Origin: Chloroflexota bacterium
GTDB lineage: Bacteria > Chloroflexota > Anaerolineae > B4-G1
Direction of reading: 5' to 3'
Assembly: GCA_003648125.1 (NCBI GenBank)
Contig: QMOE01000016.1
Span: 1 to 12,813, forward strand
DNA length: 12,813 nucleotides
Part shown: positions 1 through 6,049 of the stretch, piece by piece
How positions within the stretch are numbered: position 1 is the first letter of the stretch
Layout of the letters: the number at the start of each line of letters is the position of its first letter
Notes under the pieces: model-generated
Databases searched by the model: none
What the model saw: only the letters and a program-made list of their open reading frames with translations
Told to the model about the DNA's origin: nothing
Made by a program: the position numbers and the translations under genes

Positions 1-74
1 TCCATAATCACGCCGCCTTTGAGCATCTGCGCCAGGCCGCGCTTGACTTTATCTGTACCAATTTGTTTTTCCAT
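1..74 (-). CDS. pdxS: PdxS, pyridoxal 5'-phosphate synthase lyase subunit (N-terminal fragment)
   Basis: Only the first 24 codons are in the window; the gene continues off the left edge on the minus strand. The peptide begins MEKQIGTDKVKRGLAQML and continues KGGVIM, which matches the strongly conserved N-terminus of PdxS. PdxS builds pyridoxal phosphate from ribose 5-phosphate, glyceraldehyde 3-phosphate and ammonia delivered by the glutaminase PdxT (DXP-independent route, cytoplasm). The ATG (72-74) is preceded by a GGGAGG ribosome binding site about 6 nt upstream, which fixes the start. The catalytic lysines lie outside the window, so only identity by N-terminal similarity can be claimed. 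A sigma70-type promoter is present upstream at 223-251, with an inverted-repeat element lying between it and the gene. Confidence 0.88.
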   Translation of the reverse strand, partial: MEKQIGTDKVKRGLAQMLKGGVIM

Positions 75-97
75 TTTTGACCTCCCACAATTTACTT

Positions 98-187
98 GGG
101 TGCGTTTCATTTCGGTTAGAAGTAGGCGTGGTTTCCATACCGCGCGCTATGGAAAGCGCGCCTACCCAACTCATTTGAAACACACCC
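98..187. mobile_element. 90-bp MITE-like element with 9-bp target duplication, in the pdxS leader
   Basis: Terminal inverted repeats GGGTGCGTTTCA (98-109) and TGAAACACACCC (176-187) match at 11 of 12 positions. They are flanked by an exact 9-bp direct repeat AATTTACTT (89-97 and 188-196), the signature of a transposition event. Inside, a long inverted repeat (122-139 with 148-165, 2 mismatches in 18) begins GTAG and ends CTAC. Each half can also fold by itself (CGTGGT/ACCGCG and CGCGCT/AGCGCG), giving two back-to-back hairpins. There is no coding capacity, so it is non-autonomous. It sits between the pdxS promoter and the pdxS ribosome binding site. Confidence 0.85.
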
Positions 188-222
188 AATTTACTTAAAC
201 GGACCAAAAGCGGCCCATGTTT

Positions 223-251
223 ATTGTACCGCCGTTTGGGAAAGGCGTCAA
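223..251 (-). promoter_or_regulatory. sigma70-type promoter for pdxS
   Basis: Read on the minus strand: -35 TTGACG (251-246), a 17-bp spacer, then -10 TACAAT (228-223). The expected transcript start is near 216. The leader to the pdxS ATG would be about 142 nt, of which 99 nt are the inserted element plus one copy of its target duplication. No experimental support; the call rests on hexamer match and ideal spacing. Confidence 0.65.
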
Positions 252-262
252 CGCTAACACTT

Positions 263-402
263 TGGTGATTACCCACATCTTACCACAGAGGCACGGAGGG
301 CACAGAGAAAAACAAAAGTAGACTCTAAAACTCTGTTCTCCGTGTCTCTGTGGTGAAATTGTCGAGCCTGGAAAGGCGCTACAGACATGTGGGTAATCAC
401 CA
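263..402. mobile_element. 140-bp inverted-repeat element (MITE-like, CACAGAG core)
   Basis: A perfect 16-bp terminal inverted repeat, TGGTGATTACCCACAT (263-278) with its complement at 387-402. The 7-bp direct repeat TAACACT flanks the ends at 255-261 and 404-410, one base away on each side; this is a probable target duplication. Inside is a second, imperfect inverted repeat built on ACCACAGAG-type sequence (282-307 with 331-354). There is no ORF of its own. It lies immediately upstream of the pdxS -35 and upstream of the gene at 510, so it separates the two divergent transcription units. The inner CACAGAG-rich arms resemble those of the larger element at 4408-4760. Confidence 0.75.
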
Positions 403-509
403 GTAACACTAGAGCGAATTGGGAAAGGAGCGAATTTGAACGAATTTGCGCCTTGCGCCTTCTGGCGTCATTGTAACATGTCGAGTACAATAGAGCCAGG
501 AGCAACAGG

Positions 510-2918
510 ATGACCACCTACGCAGGGCTTTTTCTCCTTTCGGCGGCCACGCTCGTTTTCGAGATCAACCTGACGCGCATTTTTTCCATCGCGCAATTCT
601 ACCACTTTGCCTTTATGATCGTCAGTCTGGCACTCTTGGGCTTTGGCGCGAGCGGAACCTTTCTGGCCCTCTTCCCCTGGCTAAAAGAGCGCAACCCCGC
701 GCGCGCGTTGCCCCTGCTCAGTTGGGGATTCGCTCTCACGGCTGTCGGCTCCTACGCCCTCACCCTCTACGTTCCCTTCGACTCGTTCCGCATCGCCCAC
801 GACTGGCGGCAAGCGGTTGTGCTGACGCTGCACTATATCGCGCTGGCGACGCCATTCTTTTGCAGCGGTGCCGCCGTCGGCCTGCTGCTGGCAGCGCGGC
901 CTGAGGTTGCCAACTGCACCTACGCGGCCAACCTGACCGGCTCGGCCATCGGCTGCCTCTTGGCCGTCGTCGCCCCATCGCTGATGGGCAGCGAGGGCGC
1001 CGTCATCCTCTCAGCCGCCCTGGGCCTCCTCTCCGCTCTCCTCTTTCAGTTGCGGGTTACAAGTGGCAAGTTTGCAAGTGCGCAAGTGGCGCTTGTTCTC
1101 GTTTTGCTGGCTGTTGCTCTGATCACTCCCTCTTTCCTCGAAATTCGGCTTTCGCCGTACAAGAGCCTCAGCTACATTCTCCTCTACCCCGATGCGGAGT
1201 TAATCTCTCAACGCTGGAACGGCTTTTCGCGGGTGGACGTCGCGCGCTCGGCGAGCATGCGCAGCCTGCCCGGACGCGGCTTTATCTGCACGAGCGGGCC
1301 GCCGGCTCAACTAGGTCTCACAGTAGATGGCGATGACCTGAGCGCCATCAGCCACGTCCCGCCGGGCTTTACAGAATTGCCGTTCACCGATTGCCTGCTG
1401 ACCGCGCTCTCCTACCGGCTGCGGCCCAACGCGCGCGCGCTGGTGTTGGAGCCGCGCGGCGGTTTCGACGTGCTGACCCCGCTGGCGGAGGGGGCGCGGG
1501 CGGTGACGGCGGTCGAGGCTAACCCGCTCATCGTCGCGGCGGTGCGGGCGCAGGGAGAGTGGGCCGGCAACCTGTACGACGATCCCCGCGTCACCGTCGT
1601 GGTGGAGGAGGGGCGGGCCTACGCGCGCCGGGCGCGGCAGCGGTACGACGTGGTATCGCTCTCGCTGACCGCGCCGCAGCGACCGGTCACCTCCGGCGCG
1701 TACAGCCTGGCCGAGGAGTATCGCTACACCGTCCAGGCTTTCGGCGACTACCTGGCCCGGCTGGACGAAGGCGGCCTGCTGGTGGTGACGCGCTGGCTGC
1801 AAGCGCCCCCCTCCGAAGCGATCCGCGCTTTTGCGCTGACTGTGGAAGCGGTCGAGCGGGCCGGGGGCGACCCGCGAACCCAACTGGTCGCGCTGCGCAG
1901 CTACCAGCAGATGCTCATCCTGGCCCGGCGCGGCCCGTTCACCGGGGAGGAATTAGAGACCATCCGCGCCTTTGCCGCCGCGCGCGCCTTCGATCTGGTC
2001 TACCTCCCCGACATTCGCCCGGACGAGGTAAACGTGTACAACGTGCTGCCAGAGCCGGACTATTACCGCGCCTGCGTCGGACTGCTGGAGGCGGAGGACA
2101 GAGGGAGTTGGTACCGAGCCTATCCCTTCGACGTGACGCCGCCGACGGACGATCATCCCTTCTTTGGTCACTTTTTCAAGTGGGGGCAGACCCAAGAGGT
2201 GCTGGCGATGGCTGGTCACACCTGGCAGCCTTTCGGCGGCACGGGTTACTTTGTGCTGCTGGCGATGTTGGCGCTGGGGACTCTTGCGGCGGGCGTGCTG
2301 ATCCTGCTGCCGCTGGCGGCGCGGCAAAGTGTGGGGCGGGGAAAATCGGTGACCGCGCCGCTGGGATACTTTGCCCTGCTGGGACTGGGCTATCTGTGCG
2401 TGGAGATTCCACTCTTGCAGCGCTTCATCCTGTTCCTGGGCCACCCGGCCTATGCGATGGCGACGGTGCTCTTTGCGCTGCTCCTGTTTTCCGGGCTGGG
2501 AAGCCTGGTCAGCCACCGCGTACCGCTGCGGCTGGCGCTGATCCTGTTGCCGCTGCTCGTCGGCGGGTACGCGCTAGGGTTGCCCGTCCTCTTCGAGGCG
2601 ACTCTGGCCGCGTCGCTGGGAGCCAGATTGCTCATCGCGGTGGCGGCGCTGGCACCGCCGGGCCTGCTGATGGGGATACCCTTTCCCCAGGGGTTGGCGT
2701 TGCTGGGGCGGAAATCACCCGGCCTCATCGCCTGGGCCTGGGGAGTCAACGGGGCGGTCTCGGTCACGGCCTCGATTTTGGCTGCCTTGCTGGCGCTTTC
2801 CTGCGGCTTTTCCGCTGTCCTGGCAGTGGGGGCGGCCTGCTATTTGGGCGCCTGGATCACGGCAGGGGCCATTCGTGTCCCCCCTCGCCGCCGTGCTCCT
2901 CCGCCCCCGGCCCGGTGA
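510..2918 (+). CDS. Membrane protein with spermidine-synthase-like (SAM-dependent) domain
   Basis: An 802-residue protein of the large integral-membrane, spermidine-synthase-like group; its reaction is not established and I do not assign a substrate. Hydrophobic segments at roughly 1-205 form an N-terminal membrane bundle. Residues about 290-430 form a Rossmann-like core (LVLEPRGGFDVL at 311-322, TAVEANP at 333-339). A family-typical stretch GAYSLAEEYRYTVQAF (396-411) and GGLLVVTRW (421-429) follow, and DDHPFFGHFF (547-556) closes the soluble part. A second membrane bundle covers about 575-785, including WAWGVNGAVSVTASILA (742-758). The nucleotide-binding loop lacks the usual glycine spacing, so catalysis is uncertain. 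The ATG is preceded by AGGAG 7 nt upstream. The gene stands alone, and its last 62 bp overlap the convergent pcm gene. Confidence 0.82.
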   Translation: MTTYAGLFLLSAATLVFEINLTRIFSIAQFYHFAFMIVSLALLGFGASGTFLALFPWLKERNPARALPLLSWGFALTAVGSYALTLYVPFDSFRIAHDWRQAVVLTLHYIALATPFFCSGAAVGLLLAARPEVANCTYAANLTGSAIGCLLAVVAPSLMGSEGAVILSAALGLLSALLFQLRVTSGKFASAQVALVLVLLAVALITPSFLEIRLSPYKSLSYILLYPDAELISQRWNGFSRVDVARSASMRSLPGRGFICTSGPPAQLGLTVDGDDLSAISHVPPGFTELPFTDCLLTALSYRLRPNARALVLEPRGGFDVLTPLAEGARAVTAVEANPLIVAAVRAQGEWAGNLYDDPRVTVVVEEGRAYARRARQRYDVVSLSLTAPQRPVTSGAYSLAEEYRYTVQAFGDYLARLDEGGLLVVTRWLQAPPSEAIRAFALTVEAVERAGGDPRTQLVALRSYQQMLILARRGPFTGEELETIRAFAAARAFDLVYLPDIRPDEVNVYNVLPEPDYYRACVGLLEAEDRGSWYRAYPFDVTPPTDDHPFFGHFFKWGQTQEVLAMAGHTWQPFGGTGYFVLLAMLALGTLAAGVLILLPLAARQSVGRGKSVTAPLGYFALLGLGYLCVEIPLLQRFILFLGHPAYAMATVLFALLLFSGLGSLVSHRVPLRLALILLPLLVGGYALGLPVLFEATLAASLGARLLIAVAALAPPGLLMGIPFPQGLALLGRKSPGLIAWAWGVNGAVSVTASILAALLALSCGFSAVLAVGAACYLGAWITAGAIRVPPRRRAPPPPAR
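1060..1091 (+). repeat. Short CAAGT tandem-like repeat inside a coding region
   Basis: Four CAAGT units start at 1060, 1067, 1075 and 1083, at 7-8 bp spacing, within the gene at 510-2918. They encode part of a short polar loop (about residues 184-194, sequence SGKFASAQV) between two hydrophobic segments. The reading frame is kept. This looks like a small repeat tolerated in a loop. Confidence 0.5.
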
Positions 2919-3639
2919 GCGGGACAAAGGCGACGCCCCCCATATTGAGAGCCTTTAGCTCCCCGGCGTCGCTTTTCACAAATTTCCACAGCGTCTGGTA
3001 GGCGCCCGGTGATCCGATGGGAATCACCATCTGCCCCCCGTTAGCCAGTTGATCCAGCAGCAATGGGGGCAAGTGGTCGGGGGCGGCGGTGACGATGATA
3101 GCGTCGAAAGGGGCGTGTTCGGGCCAGCCATAGTAGCCGTCTCCCTGCTGGCAGTGGAGATTGGCGTAACCCAGACTCTTTAATCGCTCGCGGGCGGACT
3201 CGGCCAGTTCGGGGATGATTTCGACGGTATAGACCTCGATACCGGGGATCTCGGCCAGGATAGCGGCCTGGTAGCCGGAGCCTGTGCCGATTTCCAATAC
3301 CTTGTCCCCCTCTTTCAACGCCAGCAGTTCCGTCATCAGCGCGACGATGTAGGGTTGGGAGATAGTCTGGCCGTAGCCGATGGGCAGTGGGTAGTCGCCG
3401 TAGGCGTGGGCTTGTTCATTTTCGGGTACAAAGAGGTGGCGGGGGACGGCGCGCATGGCATTTAGCACATCCTTGTCAGTGATACCTCGTCTCTCGATTG
3501 TCTCAAGCACCATTTGCTCCCTTTGTTGGGCAAAGCGTACCTCGTCGCCCGACGTTGTCGGCGCGGGGGTTGTGACCGTCGTACACGCGGCGAGCAGGCC
3601 GAGCGCCAGATTCAGAATCACTCCGATTTTACGTTTCAC
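2857..3639 (-). CDS. pcm: Protein-L-isoaspartate O-methyltransferase, predicted lipoprotein
   Basis: 260 residues. The family methylates L-isoaspartyl residues in aged proteins with S-adenosylmethionine, starting their repair. Visible motifs: VPRHLFVP (65-72), GDYPLPIGYGQTISQP (81-96), the SAM loop VLEIGTGSGYQAA (114-126), acidic YTVEI (137-141) and FDAIIVTAAPDHLP (178-191). Unusually, the N-terminus is a lipoprotein signal: MKRK, a hydrophobic run, then the lipobox LAAC with Cys19, followed by a Thr/Pro-rich linker. The start is GTG (3637-3639), chosen because it gives the complete signal. It lies 6 nt after the upstream SRPBCC stop codon, so the two are probably translationally coupled. The 3' end overlaps the convergent gene by 62 bp. 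Family assignment is secure; export is inferred. Confidence 0.9.
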   Translation of the reverse strand: MKRKIGVILNLALGLLAACTTVTTPAPTTSGDEVRFAQQREQMVLETIERRGITDKDVLNAMRAVPRHLFVPENEQAHAYGDYPLPIGYGQTISQPYIVALMTELLALKEGDKVLEIGTGSGYQAAILAEIPGIEVYTVEIIPELAESARERLKSLGYANLHCQQGDGYYGWPEHAPFDAIIVTAAPDHLPPLLLDQLANGGQMVIPIGSPGAYQTLWKFVKSDAGELKALNMGGVAFVPLTGPGAEEHGGEGGHEWPLP

Positions 3640-3645
3640 GTGTCT

Positions 3646-4131
3646 CTACACCGGCATCCGCAGTTGTATCGTCCCCGTCTCGACGTAGGCTTTTAGTCCC
3701 TCCAACGCTGCCTGATAGATTTTGCGCACGCGGCGAGTGAGGAACATGAACCGGGCCAGTAGCGCCAGTGAGCCGTAGAACTCGTGCCGGCAGAGTACCT
3801 CGGTGCCGCCAGCGGTGGCGTTGAAGCGAAAACCGTGAATCGCCTCCAGCCCCGCCACCTTTCCCTCCCAGGCCACGTAAGGTAGGGGACTGATCTCTAT
3901 GACCGCGCCGACCCCGGTCACTTTGCCGAGAGGGAAGCCAAACCTCACGCTTTGGCGGAACTGCGCTCCCAGGGTCCAGGCGTTTCCGGCTATCCACTCT
4001 GCCTCGATCAAGCCGGGAAACCAATTGGGCCACTTGTTGACGTCGGCAAAACAGGCCCACAATATCTCTGGCGAAGCGGTCACCTCAATGCGGTTTTCCA
4101 CTACAGCTAGAGGCTTGCGTTTATCGTCCAT
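3646..4131 (-). CDS. SRPBCC / polyketide cyclase-like family protein
   Basis: 161 residues from the ATG at 4129-4131, chosen because GGGAGAG lies just upstream; an ORF extended to 4161 has no such site. The sequence reads as a START/SRPBCC helix-grip fold: VENRIEVTASPEILWACFADVNKWPNW near the N-terminus, a central strand region (GAVIEISPLPYVAWEGKVAG) and a long C-terminal helix (RVRKIYQAALEGLKAYVET). Such proteins bind hydrophobic ligands or act as cyclases/dehydratases, and the ligand cannot be told from sequence. No signal peptide is seen. It is the first gene of a two-gene unit with pcm, driven by the promoter at 4179-4207. Confidence 0.8.
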   Translation of the reverse strand: MDDKRKPLAVVENRIEVTASPEILWACFADVNKWPNWFPGLIEAEWIAGNAWTLGAQFRQSVRFGFPLGKVTGVGAVIEISPLPYVAWEGKVAGLEAIHGFRFNATAGGTEVLCRHEFYGSLALLARFMFLTRRVRKIYQAALEGLKAYVETGTIQLRMPV

Positions 4132-4178
4132 TACTCTCCCTACGAAACGACGGGTTGGCAACTGACTGGCTTGTGTTC

Positions 4179-4207
4179 ATTCTACCCCAAATCTCGCCAT
4201 TTGCCAA
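4179..4207 (-). promoter_or_regulatory. sigma70-type promoter for the SRPBCC-pcm unit
   Basis: Minus strand: -35 TTGGCA (4207-4202), 17-bp spacer, -10 TAGAAT (4184-4179). The start codon lies about 48 nt beyond the -10. A small hairpin (CCCCAT at 4211-4216, ATGGGG at 4220-4225) sits just upstream of the -35. Confidence 0.6.
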
Positions 4208-4234
4208 ACACCCCATTTTATGGGGGGACGCCAC

Positions 4235-4321
4235 GGAACGCGGTCATCCTGACTTGTCGTAAGGGCGAGGCACTGTCTCGCCCCTATCCTCCCTCGGCGG
4301 GGACGCCCGCGCTCCCAGGCA
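4235..4321. repeat. Inverted-repeat element, GGAGCGCGG family, copy 1
   Basis: The left end GGAACGCGGTCATCCTGAC (4235-4253) resembles the complement of the end of copy 2 near 8219-8237. The centre is an imperfect hairpin (TAAGGGCGAGGCA 4260-4272 with TGTCTCGCCCCTA 4274-4286). The right end 4296-4321 is an exact 26-bp inverse match to 8125-8150. The outer ends GGAACGCGG and CCGCGCTCC (4307-4315) form the terminal inverted repeat. No target duplication could be found. Confidence 0.75.
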
Positions 4322-4362
4322 GGATCAGCCACTCAGTGTAAAAATTTGACGGACATCCTCAC

Positions 4363-4390
4363 TTCACGTTTCATCCATTTGTGGTACAAT
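4363..4390 (+). promoter_or_regulatory. Candidate promoter of the selenoprotein gene, now displaced by an insertion
   Basis: -35 TTCACG (4363-4368), 16-bp spacer, -10 TACAAT (4385-4390) with an upstream TGG (extended -10). The 353-bp element that follows has its 8-bp target site at 4400-4407. Removing the element and one target copy would put the GGGAGG site and ATG of the gene at 4783 about 25 nt after the predicted transcript start, a normal leader. Confidence 0.5.
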
Positions 4391-4487
4391 ATCGTCCATT
4401 CATCAGATTTACTACCGGGCACTTTTTCAAGGAAGCCAAAATCAGTTACACAGAGAGCGCAGAGAAAGCAGAGATACACTGAGACGT

Positions 4488-4600
4488 CAGCAATTCCCGT
4501 TATGGGTGAAAAGTAGCCGCGATTTCGCAATCGCGCAGGGTGCTTTACGTGGGAAAACAGACGCGATTGCGAAATCGCGGCTACAAAATGGGAATTGCTG
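4488..4600. mobile_element. 113-bp MITE-like element nested inside the 4408-4760 element
   Basis: Perfect 11-bp terminal inverted repeats CAGCAATTCCC (4488-4498) and GGGAATTGCTG (4590-4600), flanked by an exact 9-bp direct repeat CTGAGACGT (4479-4487 and 4601-4609). The core is a perfect 23-bp inverted repeat (4513-4535 with 4562-4584), starting GTAG and ending CTAC. Each arm is itself a hairpin (CGCGATT/AATCGCG). The plan matches the 98-187 element: outer repeat, about 13 nt, GTAG hairpin, inverted hairpin CTAC, outer repeat, 9-bp target duplication. Confidence 0.88.
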
Positions 4601-4675
4601 CTGAGACGTTGAAATTTGGATAATTTGACAAAAGAGCCGCTTCGTACTGGCAGATTCCTTCAAAGAATCTCTGTG

Positions 4676-4697
4676 CCTGCCTGTCGGCAGACAGGCG
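4676..4697. repeat. Small palindrome flanked by an 8-bp direct repeat
   Basis: GCCTGTC (4679-4685), loop GGCA, GACAGGC (4690-4696) form a perfect 7-bp stem. The surrounding 22 bp are flanked by TCTCTGTG at 4668-4675 and 4698-4705. This may be a further small insertion in the outer element. The direct repeats could instead be native, since CTCTGTG is the recurring motif of this element. Confidence 0.5.
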
Positions 4698-4782
4698 TCT
4701 CTGTGAACCCTCCGCGAATCTCTGTGTAACAGAAACTTGGCAAAAGTGTCCGGTAGAGAATCATCAGACAAGGGAGGCTGCT

Positions 4783-6033
4783 ATGCGCAAATTTGCGCTG
4801 TTGTTAATAGTTCTATTGCTGGGACTGGTCGCCGGATGTGATAATAGTGAATCGGCAAGCCCAGCGCCATCGCCAACGACTCTACCCACGACAAGCGCGC
4901 CGGCGCCGACCACTGTCGTGGTTCCCTCCGGCCCGGCTACTTGCGTGGCGTCGCCGCTCGAGTTCCCGATCAACCCTCACATTCCGCCGGTGACGGAGCA
5001 GGATCATGTCCACGGGCCGGATGACGCTCCCATCACCTTCATCGAGTACGCCGACTTTCAGTGACCGGGCTGCGCAGCGTTGGCTACGCTGCGGACGTAT
5101 CTGGAAGATACGCACGGTGAAGATTTGCGGATGGTATATCGTCACTTTACGTTGAGCTTTCACGACAAGGCGCTCATCACCGCCGAGGCTACCGAGGCTG
5201 CTGCTGCCCAGGGCAAGTTCTGGGAGATGCACGACATGATCTACCAACGTCAACAAGATTGGAATCAGTTCTCGCCAGACCAGATGAAGCCTCTGCTGGT
5301 CGAGTACGCGGAAGAATTGGGGCTGGATACAGAGCAGTTTGTCAATGACCTGGACAATCACACTTACCTGGATAGAATCAACGCCGATACCCAAGATGCT
5401 ATGGATGGCGCTCTCAGTGGCACGCCCAGTTACATCATCAACGGGGTGGTCTATCCGACCCAGCAACTGGGGCTTAATCCCATCCTCATTGACAACTTTA
5501 TTCAACTGGTGACGGACCCGCCGGAGCAATATCCTGATGTTCCGCCCCAGGTGGTTGACCCTGAGAAGGAATACCTTGCTACCTTTAGCACAAGCAAGGG
5601 AGATTTTGTCGTCGAGCTTTTTGCCGAGCAGGCTCCTGTCAACGTCAACAGTTTTGCTTTCCTGGCGCAAGATGGCTGGTACGACGGGCAAACTTTTTTC
5701 TACGTGGACCCCGAGTTCGTCGCGCAGAGCGGCGATCCCACCAACAATGGCTTTAGTCTGGCTTTCACAGGCTATACCTGCGGCGACGAGGTCAACCCCG
5801 ACCTGACCTTTGACGAGGCCGGTATGTTGGCGTTGTACACCCCGCAGCCAAACGGTAACAACGGTCAGTTTTTCATCACCTATGCGCCCTTGCCGGATTT
5901 GAATGGCAAATTCACCATTATCGGCCACATTGTTGAGGGGATGGACGTGGCCCAGAGTCTCACGCCGACCCAGCCGGGGCCTGATCAGCCGGAGCCTGAC
6001 GTCATTGAGACGATTTTGATTGAGGAACGGTAG
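4783..6033 (+). CDS. Selenoprotein: DsbA-like thioredoxin-fold lipoprotein fused to cyclophilin-type PPIase (in-frame UGA = Sec94)
   Basis: One 416-residue product if UGA at 5062-5064 is read as selenocysteine; otherwise two ORFs (4783-5064 and from 5080). A signal peptide with lipobox VAGC (Cys19) is followed by a Ser/Thr/Pro linker (20-55). The DsbA-like domain (about 70-245) has DDAPITFIEYADFQ then U94-P-G-C97. This places UGA exactly on the N-terminal redox cysteine of the usual C-x-x-C and keeps the partner cysteine. RMVYRHFTLSFHDKA and QGKFWEMHDMIY follow, then the cis-proline loop GTPSYIING (Pro215). Residues about 264-416 are a cyclophilin (QSGDPTNNG, GQFFITYAPLPDLNGKF, GHIVEGMDV). 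The PPIase catalytic Arg is replaced: TFHRVIPGF-type sequence reads TFFYVDPEF. GGGAGG lies 5 nt before the ATG. Expected role: thiol-disulfide exchange and proline isomerisation outside the membrane. A nonsense mutation or sequencing error is the alternative. Confidence 0.85.
5062..5096 (+). promoter_or_regulatory. Candidate bacterial SECIS element directly after the in-frame UGA
   Basis: After TGA (5062-5064) come 8 nt, then an 8-bp perfect stem CGCAGCGT (5073-5080) and ACGCTGCG (5086-5093) closing a 5-nt loop TGGCT (5081-5085). The loop begins 17 nt after the UGA and has G among its first two bases. This meets the published general description of bacterial SECIS elements: a hairpin inside the coding region, a short apical loop with an early G, about 16-37 nt from the UGA. 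SelB binding is inferred. Confidence 0.65.
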
Positions 6034-6049
6034 GCCAGGGACAGGGAGG

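Larger units (their letters stand above)
4408..4760. mobile_element. 353-bp inverted-repeat element with 8-bp target duplication
   Basis: The ends carry an imperfect terminal inverted repeat: CTACCGGGCACTTTT (4412-4426) against the complement of 4742-4756, 14 of 15 matching. The exact 8-bp direct repeat TCATCAGA flanks it (4400-4407 and 4761-4768). Further in is a perfect 12-bp inverted repeat GTTACACAGAGA (4445-4456) with 4719-4730, part of CACAGAG-rich arms like those of the element at 263-402. A second element (4488-4600) is inserted inside, and a small palindrome sits at 4676-4697. It contains no convincing gene and fills most of the 651-bp gap between the SRPBCC and selenoprotein genes. 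Confidence 0.82.

Noticed and set aside
460..491. Promoter with -10 TACAAT (486-491) for the gene at 510
   Set aside because: There is no acceptable -35 at 16-19 bp, and the transcript start would fall on the ribosome site.
1559..3001. 480-codon open frame in another plus frame
   Set aside because: Arg/Ala/Gly-rich composition typical of a frame-shifted shadow of a GC-rich gene; the 510-2918 frame has the real motifs.
4783..5064. Genome-wide reassignment of UGA to an amino acid
   Set aside because: Several genes in the window (510-2918, pcm, prsW-like, dedA-like, tadE-like) end in TGA at the expected family lengths.
5080..6033. A separate 317-codon gene starting with TTG at 5080
   Set aside because: It has no ribosome site, begins inside the hairpin after the UGA, and lacks the first half of the thioredoxin fold. 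It is the continuation of the 4783 gene.
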